A stretch of 32,972 nt of DNA from Pseudomonadota bacterium (GTDB lineage: Bacteria > Pseudomonadota > Gammaproteobacteria > Xanthomonadales > Xanthomonadaceae). The stretch lies in contig JAFEBY010000052.1 of NCBI GenBank assembly GCA_018242465.1, forward strand, positions 1-32,972, in the 5' to 3' direction. The position numbers and the translations under genes were made by a program. Each line of letters begins with the position of its first letter. The first letter of the stretch is position 1. Positions 24,937-32,972 of this stretch are shown in pieces. Below the pieces are notes generated by a model. The model searched no databases, had not been told where the DNA came from, and saw only the letters and a list, made by a program, of their open reading frames with translations.

Positions 24937-27900
24937 GCCGGCACCGGATCGTTGGAAGGGGGCGTGGGCGACGCATCCGACGGGCGCTTGCGGCGCGCTC
25001 GCTGGAAACGGTCAAGCGCGAGGTACACCACGGGCGTGGTCAGCAGCGTGAGGAACTGGCTGGCGATGAGACCACCGATGATCGTGATGCCGAGCGGACG
25101 GCGCAATTCCGATCCGTCGCCGAAGCCGATCGCCAGCGGCAACGCGCCGAGGCCGGCCGCGAGCGTGGTCATCAGGATCGGGCGGAAGCGCAGCAGCGCG
25201 GCTTCACGAATCGCCGCCAGCGGTTCCAGCCCTCGGCGTTCGCGCTCGATCGCGAAGTCGATCATCATGATTGCATTCTTCTTGACGATGCCGATCAGCA
25301 GGATCACGCCGATCAATCCGATCAGGTCGAACTGCGTTTTGGTCAACACCAGCGCCGCCGCCGCGCCGACGCCGGCAGCGGGCAGGGTCGACAGCACCGT
25401 CAGCGGATGGATCAGGTTTTCGTAGAGGATGCCGAGCACCAGGTAGATGGTGACGATGGCAGCGAGAATCAGCAGTGGAATGGTGTTGGTGGTCTGCTGG
25501 AACACCTGCGCCGAGCCGGCGAATTCCCCGCGCACGCCGAGCGGCAGGTTCAGGCTGGCCTGCACTTTGCGGATCTCGTCGCTGGCCTGACCAAGGGTGA
25601 CGCCTTCCGGCAAGTTGAAACTGATGGTCACGGCGGGCGTGGCGTCCTGATGGTTGATCGACGCTGCGGCGGACTGCACATGCCAGGTCGCGATCGATGT
25701 CAGCGGCGTCATGCCCGGCGTGGCGAATCCGATGCTGCCGGTCGCAGTTCCACTCGCTTTGCCCGTCGTGGCCGATGCCGTTGTCCCGGAGGTCGCGGTG
25801 GCCGGCAACCACACGAGATGGAAGGCTTCCGGCGAGCCTTGCGCCTCGCGGGCGACCCCCATCACCACATGGTACTGGTTGACGTCGCTGTAGAGCGTCG
25901 CCACCTGGCGCTGCCCGAAGGCGCCATAGAGGATCGAATCAATCGTGTTGTTGGAGATGCCCAACCGCGACGCGGCATCGTGGTCGATGTCGAGGTAGGC
26001 GGCGACCGCGCTGTTGTTGCGATCGACATCGACGTCGGTCACCACCGAATCCCGTTTCAGCGCGGCGGTGAGTTTGTCCGCGGAGGTTGCCAGCACCGCG
26101 GGATCGTCAGCCTTCAGCGTGTACTGATAGGTGGAATTGGAGCTGCGCCCGCCCACGCGCATGTCCTGCACCGGATTGAGGAACAAGGCGGCGCCAGTGA
26201 TGCGTGCAAGCTGCGGACGCAGGCGCTGGATCACCTCCTGGGTCGAGGGACGCTGTCCGCGCGGCTTCTCGGTGGCAAAGAGGAACCCGCCACCCGCGCG
26301 CGAGCCGCCGGTGAAGGCAATGACATTCTCGATCGCCGGATCCTTGCGCAGGATATCGACCAGCTGGTGCAGCTTTTCGCCGCTCTGCACGAAAGACACC
26401 GACTGGTCCATGCGCAGGCCGCCGTTGAGCGAACCGGTGTCCTGTTCGGGGAAGAAACCCTTGGGCACGACCACCATCAGGTAAACGTTGAGCACTGCCG
26501 CGCCGAGCAGCAGCAGCAGCACCGCACCACGATTGGCCAAGGCCCAGTCGAGGCTGCGTTCGTAGCGCGTGCGCATTCCCGCCACCGCGCGCTCCGCCAG
26601 CGCCGCGAGTCGTCCGCCCGCCGACGTGCGCGATGCCGCATGCGGCCGTCGTTCTCGCAACAAGGTTGCCGCGATCATCGGCGTGGTGGTGAGCGACAGC
26701 AGCATCGAGATCATCACCGCGACCGTCATCGTCACCGCGAACTCGCGGAACAGGCGCCCGATCAGCCCGCCCATGAACAGCAGCGGGATGAAGACCGCGA
26801 CCAAGCTGACGCTGATCGCCATCACCGTGAAGCCGACCTCGCGCGCGCCGAGCAATGCCGCCTGCATCCGCCCCATGCCCTGTTCGATGTGGCGATTGAT
26901 GTTCTCCAGCACCACGATGGCATCGTCGACGACGAAACCGGTGGCGATCGTCAGCGCCATCAGCGACAGGTTGTCGAGCGAGAAGCCGAGCAGGTACATC
27001 ACGCCCAGCGTGCCGAGGATCGAGACCACCACCGCCACCGCCGGCACCACCGTCGCCCGCCACGATTGCAGGAAGGCGCTTACCACCAGCACGACCAGGA
27101 CGGTCGCGATCAACAACGTCAGTTCGACGTCGCGCAGCGAAGCGCGGATGGTGGTGGTGCGATCGGACGCGATGTCGATCTTGATGTCGGCGGGAATGCG
27201 CTGGCGCAACGACGGCAGGACTTTCTTCACCGCGTCGACGGTGGCGATGATGTTGGCGCCCGGCTGGCGGGTGAGGATCACCGTGACTGCGCGCTTGCCG
27301 TTGAACAGGCCCAACGTGCGATCGTTCTCCGGACCGTCATAAACATGGGCGACATCGCCGAGGTGGACATTGGTGCCGTTGCGCGACACCACCACGACTT
27401 TGGCGAAATCCGCTGCGGAACGACTCGGCGCACTGGTGTAGAGCTGATAGGCGGTGCCGCCGTCCTCAACCACGCCCTTGGGGCGGTTGGCATTGGTCGC
27501 GGTCACCGCATTGCGGACCGCATCGAGACTGATGCCGGCGTCGGCGAGCTTCTTCGGATCGAGGTCGATGCGCACGCCCGGCAAGGCGCCGCCGCCGAGT
27601 TCGACCTGGCCCACGCCCGGCACCTGGGACAGTGCCTGCTGCACCACCGTCGACACCGAATCGTAGATCGCGTCAGGCGCGCGCGTGTCGGAGGTGAGCG
27701 CCATGATCATGATCGGCGCGTCGGCGGGATTGACCTTGTTGTAGGTCGGGTTGCTCTTGAGCGCCGCCGGCAAGTCGACGCGTGCGGCATTGATCGCGGC
27801 CTGGACGTCGCGCGCGGCGCCATCGACGTTGCGACTGAGATCGAATTGCAGGTTGATGCGGGTCGAGCCGATGCCCGAGGAAGATGTCATTTCGGTGACG

Positions 27901-28127
27901 CCGGCGATCGTCGCGAGACGATGTTCCAATGGCGATGCCACGCTGTTCGCCATCGTGGTCGGACTCGCGCCCGGCATGCTCGCGGAAACGCTGATCACCG
28001 GGAAATCCACCTGCGGCAACGGCGCCACCGGCAGCACGAAGTAGGCGGCGATACCCGACAGCGCAACACCGACCGTCAGCAACAAGGTGCCGATCGGACG
28101 CCGGATGAACGGCGCCGACAGGTTCAT
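24933..28127 (-). CDS. mdtC: RND multidrug efflux permease, MdtC-like
   Basis: This 1064-residue inner-membrane proton/drug antiporter has the twelve-helix RND plan with two large periplasmic loops. The proton-relay aspartates D401-D402 lie in [13 protein letters not shown] of helix 4. The segment [20 protein letters not shown] matches the MdtC-type porter. An unusual Thr/Ser/Ala/Gly-rich run of about 23 residues (776-798, at 25734-25802) is inserted in the second periplasmic loop before the TPLTSIATW strand. It overlaps both neighbours by 4 bp. In E. coli MdtB and MdtC assemble as a B2C trimer exporting bile salts and novobiocin; the same heteromeric pump is inferred here. The substrates are unknown. 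Confidence 0.93.
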   Translation of the reverse strand: MNLSAPFIRRPIGTLLLTVGVALSGIAAYFVLPVAPLPQVDFPVISVSASMPGASPTTMANSVASPLEHRLATIAGVTEMTSSSGIGSTRINLQFDLSRNVDGAARDVQAAINAARVDLPAALKSNPTYNKVNPADAPIMIMALTSDTRAPDAIYDSVSTVVQQALSQVPGVGQVELGGGALPGVRIDLDPKKLADAGISLDAVRNAVTATNANRPKGVVEDGGTAYQLYTSAPSRSAADFAKVVVVSRNGTNVHLGDVAHVYDGPENDRTLGLFNGKRAVTVILTRQPGANIIATVDAVKKVLPSLRQRIPADIKIDIASDRTTTIRASLRDVELTLLIATVLVVLVVSAFLQSWRATVVPAVAVVVSILGTLGVMYLLGFSLDNLSLMALTIATGFVVDDAIVVLENINRHIEQGMGRMQAALLGAREVGFTVMAISVSLVAVFIPLLFMGGLIGRLFREFAVTMTVAVMISMLLSLTTTPMIAATLLRERRPHAASRTSAGGRLAALAERAVAGMRTRYERSLDWALANRGAVLLLLLGAAVLNVYLMVVVPKGFFPEQDTGSLNGGLRMDQSVSFVQSGEKLHQLVDILRKDPAIENVIAFTGGSRAGGGFLFATEKPRGQRPSTQEVIQRLRPQLARITGAALFLNPVQDMRVGGRSSNSTYQYTLKADDPAVLATSADKLTAALKRDSVVTDVDVDRNNSAVAAYLDIDHDAASRLGISNNTIDSILYGAFGQRQVATLYSDVNQYHVVMGVAREAQGSPEAFHLVWLPATATSGTTASATTGKASGTATGSIGFATPGMTPLTSIATWHVQSAAASINHQDATPAVTISFNLPEGVTLGQASDEIRKVQASLNLPLGVRGEFAGSAQVFQQTTNTIPLLILAAIVTIYLVLGILYENLIHPLTVLSTLPAAGVGAAAALVLTKTQFDLIGLIGVILLIGIVKKNAIMMIDFAIERERRGLEPLAAIREAALLRFRPILMTTLAAGLGALPLAIGFGDGSELRRPLGITIIGGLIASQFLTLLTTPVVYLALDRFQRARRKRPSDASPTPPSNDPVPA

Positions 28128-31100
28128 GTCGCGGCCTCGTGGGCGGCGCGCGCTTCGATGCGTTCACGGCGGCGCTTGGCCAACGCCTCGAAGGCAAGAT
28201 AGATCACCGGCGTGGTGAACAGCGTCAGCGCCTGACTCATGATCAGGCCACCGGCCACGGCGATGCCGAGCGGCCGCCGCAGTTCCGCGCCCATGCCACC
28301 GCCGAAGATCAGCGGCAACGCGGCGAACAAGGCCGCGAACGTCGTCATCATGATCGGGCGAAAGCGCAGGGCTGCCGCTTCGCGGATGGCTTCGAACGGC
28401 GACTTGCCCTCGTCGCGCTGCGCGGCGATCGCGAAGTCGATCATCATGATCGCGTTCTTCTTGACGATGCCGATCAACAGGACGATGCCGATGATCCCGA
28501 TCACGCCGAGATCGCTTCCGGTCAGCAACAGCGCCAGCAACGCGCCAAGCCCCGCCGACGGCAGCGTCGACAGGATGGTGATCGGATGGATATAGCTCTC
28601 GTAAAGCACGCCAAGCACGATGTAGACACAGACGATCGCGGCGAGGATCAGCCATCCCTCGTTGGCAAGCGACGCCCGGAACGCATTCGACGCACCGAGG
28701 AATTGCGTGCTGATCCCGGCCGGCATGCCGATCTTTGCTTCGGTTGCGGTGATCGCATCCACCGCCTTGCCCAACGACACCCCTGGCGCGAGATCGAACC
28801 CGATGATCGAGGCCGGGAACTGTTGCGCACGCATCACCGCCAGCGACGCATTGCCGGTGGAAATCGTCGCGATCGACGACAGCGGGATGCTGGCGCCGCC
28901 ACTGCCGGCAACATGGATGTTCTGCAAGGCTTCCGGACCGACCAGCATGTCCGGCATCGCCTCGAGAATCACGCGATACTGCGTTGATGGCGTGAAGATG
29001 GTCGAGATGATGCGCTGGCCAAAGGCATCGTAGAGCGCGGCATCGACCGCGGCAGCGGTGACGCCGACGCGTGCCGCGGCATCGCGATCGACATTGACCG
29101 TGACCGAATTGCCTTCCATCTGCACGTCGCTGACCGGATTGCGCAATTCCGGCACCGTCTGCAGTGCGCGCACCAGGTCGAGACTGGCGCTGTTCACTTC
29201 TGCCTGGGTTGCGCCTTGCAACGCGAAGCGATATTGCGTCGGCCCGTTCTCGGCATCGATGGTCAGGTCCTGTACCGGGCGCAGGTAGAACGTGACACCG
29301 GGGATCCTGTCGTGCACCGCCGAGAGCAGGCGTGCCATCGTCTCGTCCTGGTCGTCCTTGCGATCGCCCTTCGGCTTCAGGTTGACCAGCATCCGCCCCT
29401 GGTTGAGCGTGATGTTCTGGCCGTCGACGCCGATGTTGGAACTCAGCGATTCGACGTCGCCATCGCCCAGCACCACGTCGGCGACTTGCTGCTGCAACTC
29501 GGCCATGCGCGTGAACGACACGCCCTGCCCGGCCACCACCGTCGCTTGCAGCTGGCCGGTGTCCTGCTCGGGGAACAGCCCTTTCGGGATCAGCCAGAAC
29601 AGCAGGCCGGTGAGCACCAGCGTTGCGGCGAACAGCATCAGCATCAGGCGGCTGCGCGCGATCACGCCATCGAGCGTGCGCGCATACCAGGCGCCGACGC
29701 GATCGATCAGGTGCAGCGAGGAACGCACGAACTTCGGCGCTTGCGCCTCGTGGTTGCCCGGCTTCAGCCAGCGCGCGGCCAGCATCGGCACCAATGTCAG
29801 CGACACCACCGCGGAAATCAGGATCGTCACCGCCAGCGAGATCGCGAACTCGCGGAACAGGCGACCGACCACGTCGCCCATGAACAACAAGGGGATCAGG
29901 ACCGCGACCAGGCTGATGGTCAGCGAGATGATGGTGAAGCCGATTTCGCGCGAGCCCTTGAGCGCGGCTTCCATCGGCGAATCGCCGTTTTCGACGTGGC
30001 GCGAGATGTTCTCGATCACCACGATGGCATCGTCGACCACGAAACCGCTGGCGATCGTCAGCGCCATCAACGTCAGGTTGTTGAGCGAGAAGCCGAGGAA
30101 ATACATCGCGGCGAAACTGCCGACCAGCGACAACGGCACCGAGATCGCGGCGATCAACGTCGCCTGCGGCGAACCGAGGAACAGGAAGATCGCGATCACC
30201 ACCAGCACGACAGCCAGCACCAACTCGAACTCGACGTCTGCAACCGAAGCACGGATGCCAGTGGTGCGATCGGCCAGCACCTTGACGTGGACATCTTCCG
30301 GCAACGTCAGCTCGAGATCGGGCAGCGCCTTGCGGATCGCATCGACCGTTGCGATGACATTCGCGCCAGGCTGGCGCTGGATATCGACGATGATGCCGGG
30401 CTGGCGATTCATCCACGCGCCAATGCGCGCATTCTCCGAGGCATCGACCACACTCGCCACATCGGACAGACGCACCGCCGCGCCGCCGTTGTAGCCGACG
30501 ATCAGCGATTTGTAATCGTCAACCGTCGACAGTTGGTCATTGGCGTCGATCGACCAACTGCGCGTCGGCCCGTCGAAACTGCCCTTGGCGCCGTTGGCGT
30601 TCGCCGACGAGATCGCCGTGCGAATGTTCTCCAGCGTCAGCCCTTGTGCCGCCAGTGCCGGCACGTTGGCCTGGATGCGCACCGCCGGTCGCTGGCCCGC
30701 CGACATCGACACCAGGCCGACACCGGTGACCTGCGCCAGCTTGTTGGCGACGCGCTGCGAGACGAGGTTCTGGACATCGGACAAGGTGCGCGTCTTCGAC
30801 GTCACCGCGACCGTCATGATCGGTGCGTCGGCGGGATTCACCTTGGCATACACCGGCGGCGCCGGCAGATCATTCGGCAACATCGTCGCCGCGGCATTCA
30901 TCGACGCCTGCACTTCCTGCTCGGCGACATCCAGCGGCAGGCTGAGGTTGAACTGCAGGGTGATGATGCTGGCGCCACCCGACGACACCGACGACATCCG
31001 CGTCAATCCCGTCATTTGTCCGAACTGGCGCTCCAGCGGTGCAGTCACCGTCATCGCCATCACGTCGGGGCTGGCGCCCGGATACAACGTGCTGACCTGG

Positions 31101-31288
31101 ATGGTCGGGTAATCGACTTCGGGGAGCGCCGACAACGGCAGCATGCGCAACGCGATGATGCCGGCCAGCAGGATCGCCAGCATGAACAGCGATGTCGCCA
31201 CCGGACGCTCAATGAACGGTCGCGACGGATTGTTCGCGTGCGACAGCGGATGCGCTTCGCCCGGCAGCGGAGTGTCGGCGTCGCTCAC
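28124..31288 (-). CDS. mdtB: RND multidrug efflux permease, MdtB-like
   Basis: This 1054-residue protein is the second, distinct inner-membrane permease of the pump. It begins with a short cytosolic tail (about 20 residues) then [20 protein letters not shown] as helix 1. Proton-relay aspartates D419-D420 lie in [13 protein letters not shown] of helix 4, and the porter loops contain the usual RND motifs ([31 protein letters not shown]). Twelve membrane segments are expected. The stop overlaps the MdtC-like start and its start overlaps the adaptor stop, 4 bp each. Both permeases retain the aspartate pair, so both could in principle couple protons, although in E. coli the two subunits are not functionally equivalent. 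Confidence 0.93.
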   Translation of the reverse strand: MSDADTPLPGEAHPLSHANNPSRPFIERPVATSLFMLAILLAGIIALRMLPLSALPEVDYPTIQVSTLYPGASPDVMAMTVTAPLERQFGQMTGLTRMSSVSSGGASIITLQFNLSLPLDVAEQEVQASMNAAATMLPNDLPAPPVYAKVNPADAPIMTVAVTSKTRTLSDVQNLVSQRVANKLAQVTGVGLVSMSAGQRPAVRIQANVPALAAQGLTLENIRTAISSANANGAKGSFDGPTRSWSIDANDQLSTVDDYKSLIVGYNGGAAVRLSDVASVVDASENARIGAWMNRQPGIIVDIQRQPGANVIATVDAIRKALPDLELTLPEDVHVKVLADRTTGIRASVADVEFELVLAVVLVVIAIFLFLGSPQATLIAAISVPLSLVGSFAAMYFLGFSLNNLTLMALTIASGFVVDDAIVVIENISRHVENGDSPMEAALKGSREIGFTIISLTISLVAVLIPLLFMGDVVGRLFREFAISLAVTILISAVVSLTLVPMLAARWLKPGNHEAQAPKFVRSSLHLIDRVGAWYARTLDGVIARSRLMLMLFAATLVLTGLLFWLIPKGLFPEQDTGQLQATVVAGQGVSFTRMAELQQQVADVVLGDGDVESLSSNIGVDGQNITLNQGRMLVNLKPKGDRKDDQDETMARLLSAVHDRIPGVTFYLRPVQDLTIDAENGPTQYRFALQGATQAEVNSASLDLVRALQTVPELRNPVSDVQMEGNSVTVNVDRDAAARVGVTAAAVDAALYDAFGQRIISTIFTPSTQYRVILEAMPDMLVGPEALQNIHVAGSGGASIPLSSIATISTGNASLAVMRAQQFPASIIGFDLAPGVSLGKAVDAITATEAKIGMPAGISTQFLGASNAFRASLANEGWLILAAIVCVYIVLGVLYESYIHPITILSTLPSAGLGALLALLLTGSDLGVIGIIGIVLLIGIVKKNAIMMIDFAIAAQRDEGKSPFEAIREAAALRFRPIMMTTFAALFAALPLIFGGGMGAELRRPLGIAVAGGLIMSQALTLFTTPVIYLAFEALAKRRRERIEARAAHEAAT

Positions 31289-32652
31289 GGCGATGTCGTC
31301 GCCTGGCGTCGCCCGCTTCCTTGTGCGTCTGCCTGCGCGCCATTGCGACGATGATGCTGCTGGCCATTGCCGTTCGCACCAGGCATGGCCCCTGCGCCGT
31401 CACCGCTCGTCTCCGCCAGCGTCACCTTCGATCCGTCATCGATGCGATCGGCGCCTTCGGTGATCACCGTCTCGCCGCCATTCAAGCCCTTGGCGATCAC
31501 GACCTTGTCGCCTACGGTCGCACCAACGGTCACGTTCACCAGCTTCGCGGTCTGGTCGGGCTGCAACGTGAACACGAAGCTGCCATTCGGCCCGTAGCGC
31601 ACCGCACTCACCGGCACCACGATCGCCTGGTCGGCGGTGCCGACCTGCAGGCGGATGTTGACGAACTGACTCGGAAACAACGCGCCATCCTGGTTCTCGA
31701 AACGCGCCTTGGCCTTGAGCGTGCCGGTGGTTGAATCAATCACGTTGTTGAGGGTGAGGAAGCTGCCCTGCGCGAGTGCGTTCTTGCCGGATTGATCGAG
31801 CGCGACTGCCGGCAACGTACCCTTGCGGCTGGCTTCGCGCACCTGCCCGATCTGCGCCTGCGGCAGTGAGAATTCGACATCGATTGGCGATTCCACCGTC
31901 ACGATCGCAACGCCGTTGGCATCCCCCGGCGACACGTAATTGCCGATGTCGGCTTGCCGCAAGCCGACGCGTCCGCTCACCGGTGCGCGCAGCGTGGTGT
32001 AGCCGAGATTGATCTGTGCCGTGCCCGCTGCCGCCTTGTCGGCCTGCACCGAGCCTTCGAGCTGTTTCACCAGCGCGGCCTGGGTATCGACCTGCTGCTT
32101 GGCGATCGAATCCTGCGCCAGCAAGGTCTGGTAGCGCTTCAGGTCCATGCGCGCGACCGCGAGTTGCGCGGCATCGCGCGCCAGCGTGCCCTGCGCCTGC
32201 GCCACCGCCTGCGAGGTCGGACCGGAATCGACCTGCGCCAATGCCTGACCCTTGCTGACCAGCTGGCCTTCCTTGAAATAGATCGCCTTGAGCACGCCGG
32301 AGATCTGGCTGCGCACCGTCGCCGTGACCGTCGGCTGCACCGTGCCGATCGCGCTGATGGTCAAGGGAACATCGGTCTTCTCGACCTTGGCCGTGCCCAC
32401 CGTCGCCGACGGACGCCTGCGCCCGCTGCTGCCGCCACCGCGTTGACCACTCCGGCTGCCAGCAGCCGCCCCTTGTCGCCCTTGTCCTTGCGCATCGCCG
32501 CTGCTACGGCCAAAGAACCACCATGCCGCCACTCCGACCAGCACGAGGATCGCGATCACGACGAACGCATTGCGACGCGAATTCGGGGATTTCCGTGGAA
32601 GCCGCGAGCCGCCCGTTGTGGACGGGACGGAGGAAGGGTTTGGATCGGACAT
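31285..32652 (-). CDS. mdtA: RND efflux periplasmic adaptor (membrane-fusion protein), MdtA-like
   Basis: The adaptor bridges the permeases and the outer-membrane channel. The 455-residue protein has a basic cytosolic start, one membrane anchor (about residues 29-46, [18 protein letters not shown]) rather than a lipobox, and a Gly/Ser/Arg-rich spacer (about 48-80). Lipoyl and helical-hairpin domains follow, with [20 protein letters not shown] and [14 protein letters not shown]-like helices, then barrel domain strands ([23 protein letters not shown]). The C-terminal 40 residues are low-complexity, rich in Gly, Gln, His and Arg. It is the first gene of the four-gene operon. The groEL terminator at 32751 isolates it from upstream, so its promoter must lie in the roughly 100 bp before 32652; I see no strong consensus site. 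Confidence 0.93.
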   Translation of the reverse strand: MSDPNPSSVPSTTGGSRLPRKSPNSRRNAFVVIAILVLVGVAAWWFFGRSSGDAQGQGRQGAAAGSRSGQRGGGSSGRRRPSATVGTAKVEKTDVPLTISAIGTVQPTVTATVRSQISGVLKAIYFKEGQLVSKGQALAQVDSGPTSQAVAQAQGTLARDAAQLAVARMDLKRYQTLLAQDSIAKQQVDTQAALVKQLEGSVQADKAAAGTAQINLGYTTLRAPVSGRVGLRQADIGNYVSPGDANGVAIVTVESPIDVEFSLPQAQIGQVREASRKGTLPAVALDQSGKNALAQGSFLTLNNVIDSTTGTLKAKARFENQDGALFPSQFVNIRLQVGTADQAIVVPVSAVRYGPNGSFVFTLQPDQTAKLVNVTVGATVGDKVVIAKGLNGGETVITEGADRIDDGSKVTLAETSGDGAGAMPGANGNGQQHHRRNGAQADAQGSGRRQATTSP

Positions 32653-32750
32653 GCGCAGGATTCCGCACAGAATTGGAACGATGCTAAATCAACGCGTCTG
32701 AATACGTGGCGTTGACCATGACTAACGGCAGGGTCTCGCGCGCCGAACAG

Positions 32751-32780
32751 CAAAAACCCCGCATTTCTGCGGGGTTTTTG
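32751..32780 (-). terminator. Intrinsic terminator of groEL
   Basis: A 12-bp perfect stem (32751-32762 with 32769-32780) with a 6-base loop reads, leftward, as a C4/G4 core ending in TTTTT. It lies 33 bp beyond the groEL stop and upstream of the efflux operon. Its mirror T-run on the top strand (TTTTTGTTTT) suggests it works in both directions. Confidence 0.88.
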
Positions 32781-32813
32781 TTTTCTTCGTGTTGCGGTCG
32801 ACAGCCGGACTTC

Positions 32814-32972
32814 TTAGAAATCCATGCCGCCCATGCCACCCATGCCGCCGGCGCCCGGCATCGCCGGTTCGTCCTTCTTCGGCGCCTCGGCAACCATCGC
32901 CTCGGTGGTGATCATCAGGCCGGCGATCGACGCCGCGTTCTGCAGCGCGGTGCGGGTCACCTTGGTCGGATC
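32814..32972 (-). CDS. groEL: 60 kDa chaperonin GroEL, C-terminal end (partial)
   Basis: Only the last 52 codons lie in the window; the gene continues past the right edge. The visible sequence is [19 protein letters not shown], then [14 protein letters not shown] and the Gly/Met-rich [11 protein letters not shown] tail typical of GroEL C-termini. The ring-forming chaperonin folds cytosolic proteins with GroES. The disordered GGM repeats sit inside the folding cavity. The stop is TAA at 32814-32816, followed by the terminator at 32751-32780. Identification is certain; the remainder and its expected partner groES lie outside. Confidence 0.96.
   Translation of the reverse strand, partial: DPTKVTRTALQNAASIAGLMITTEAMVAEAPKKDEPAMPGAGGMGGMGGMDF

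Noticed and set aside
24906-28202. Very long open frame (1098 codons) on the plus strand opposite the MdtC-like gene
   Set aside because: Low-complexity, His/Arg/Gln-rich translation with no recognisable domain, fully antisense to a clearly conserved gene; a by-product of GC-rich codon use.
29216-31354. 712-codon plus-strand open frame opposite the MdtB-like gene
   Set aside because: Same pattern as the other shadow frames; the minus-strand permease has clear RND motifs.
32653-32750. Possible promoter for the efflux operon with TTGATT and TAGCAT-like hexamers
   Set aside because: No pair has acceptable spacing and match, so I do not call a promoter.

Overview
The window is a gene-dense, GC-rich stretch of bacterial chromosome with almost no non-coding space; the largest gap is about 209 bp, upstream of the csbD-like gene. 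Gene content and protein character point to a gammaproteobacterium of the Xanthomonadaceae/Lysobacteraceae (Lysobacter, Luteimonas, Thermomonas, Xanthomonas relatives). Pointers are a tryptophan 2,3-dioxygenase whose haem histidine is residue 240, the number I recall for the Xanthomonas campestris enzyme, a PhoP/PhoQ pair without the enteric acidic patch, and a separate alpha/beta-type 2-oxoacid dehydrogenase cluster. The genus is inferred. I see no insertion sequence, prophage, CRISPR array, integron, toxin-antitoxin pair or rRNA.

Left part (1-15.4 kb). purC and an Mpo1/DUF962-like membrane protein run rightward and meet nhaA head-on. hppD-hmgA-nhaA form a tight leftward operon for tyrosine/homogentisate breakdown, facing a divergent MarR-type regulator. 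A near-perfect palindrome lies exactly between the -35 and -10 of the hppD promoter, which suggests a simple repression switch. A bidirectional terminator separates this from a proton-coupled peptide transporter. Next come kynA (tryptophan to N-formylkynurenine), a rightward E1alpha-E1beta-E2 2-oxoacid dehydrogenase operon, trpS, a secreted protein, a CsbD-like stress protein and arginase. Peptide import plus entry enzymes for tyrosine, tryptophan, arginine and probably pyruvate or branched-chain 2-oxoacids fit a peptide- and amino-acid-consuming lifestyle.

Middle (15.3-21.8 kb). A leftward run birA-coaX-SPOR protein leads into a tRNA-Thr(UGU) gene. Arginase begins only 21 bp beyond the tRNA. 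A small orphan secreted protein, phoP-phoQ, another small secreted protein just upstream of phoP, and dusA follow.

Right part (21.9-33 kb). A PYROXD2/CrtI-like FAD oxidoreductase lies downstream of a four-gene RND multidrug efflux operon of the MdtABC type: adaptor, two different permeases and an outer-membrane lipoprotein channel, each overlapping the next by 4 bp. A strong terminator then separates the 3' end of groEL, which runs off the window.

This is mostly ordinary housekeeping and accessory chromosome. I found no convincing wholly new system. The items most worth checking are the operator embedded in the hppD promoter, tRNA-led transcription of arginase, an HRxxTG active site in the E2 protein, a low-complexity insertion in one RND permease, and the PhoPQ locus with its secreted neighbour.
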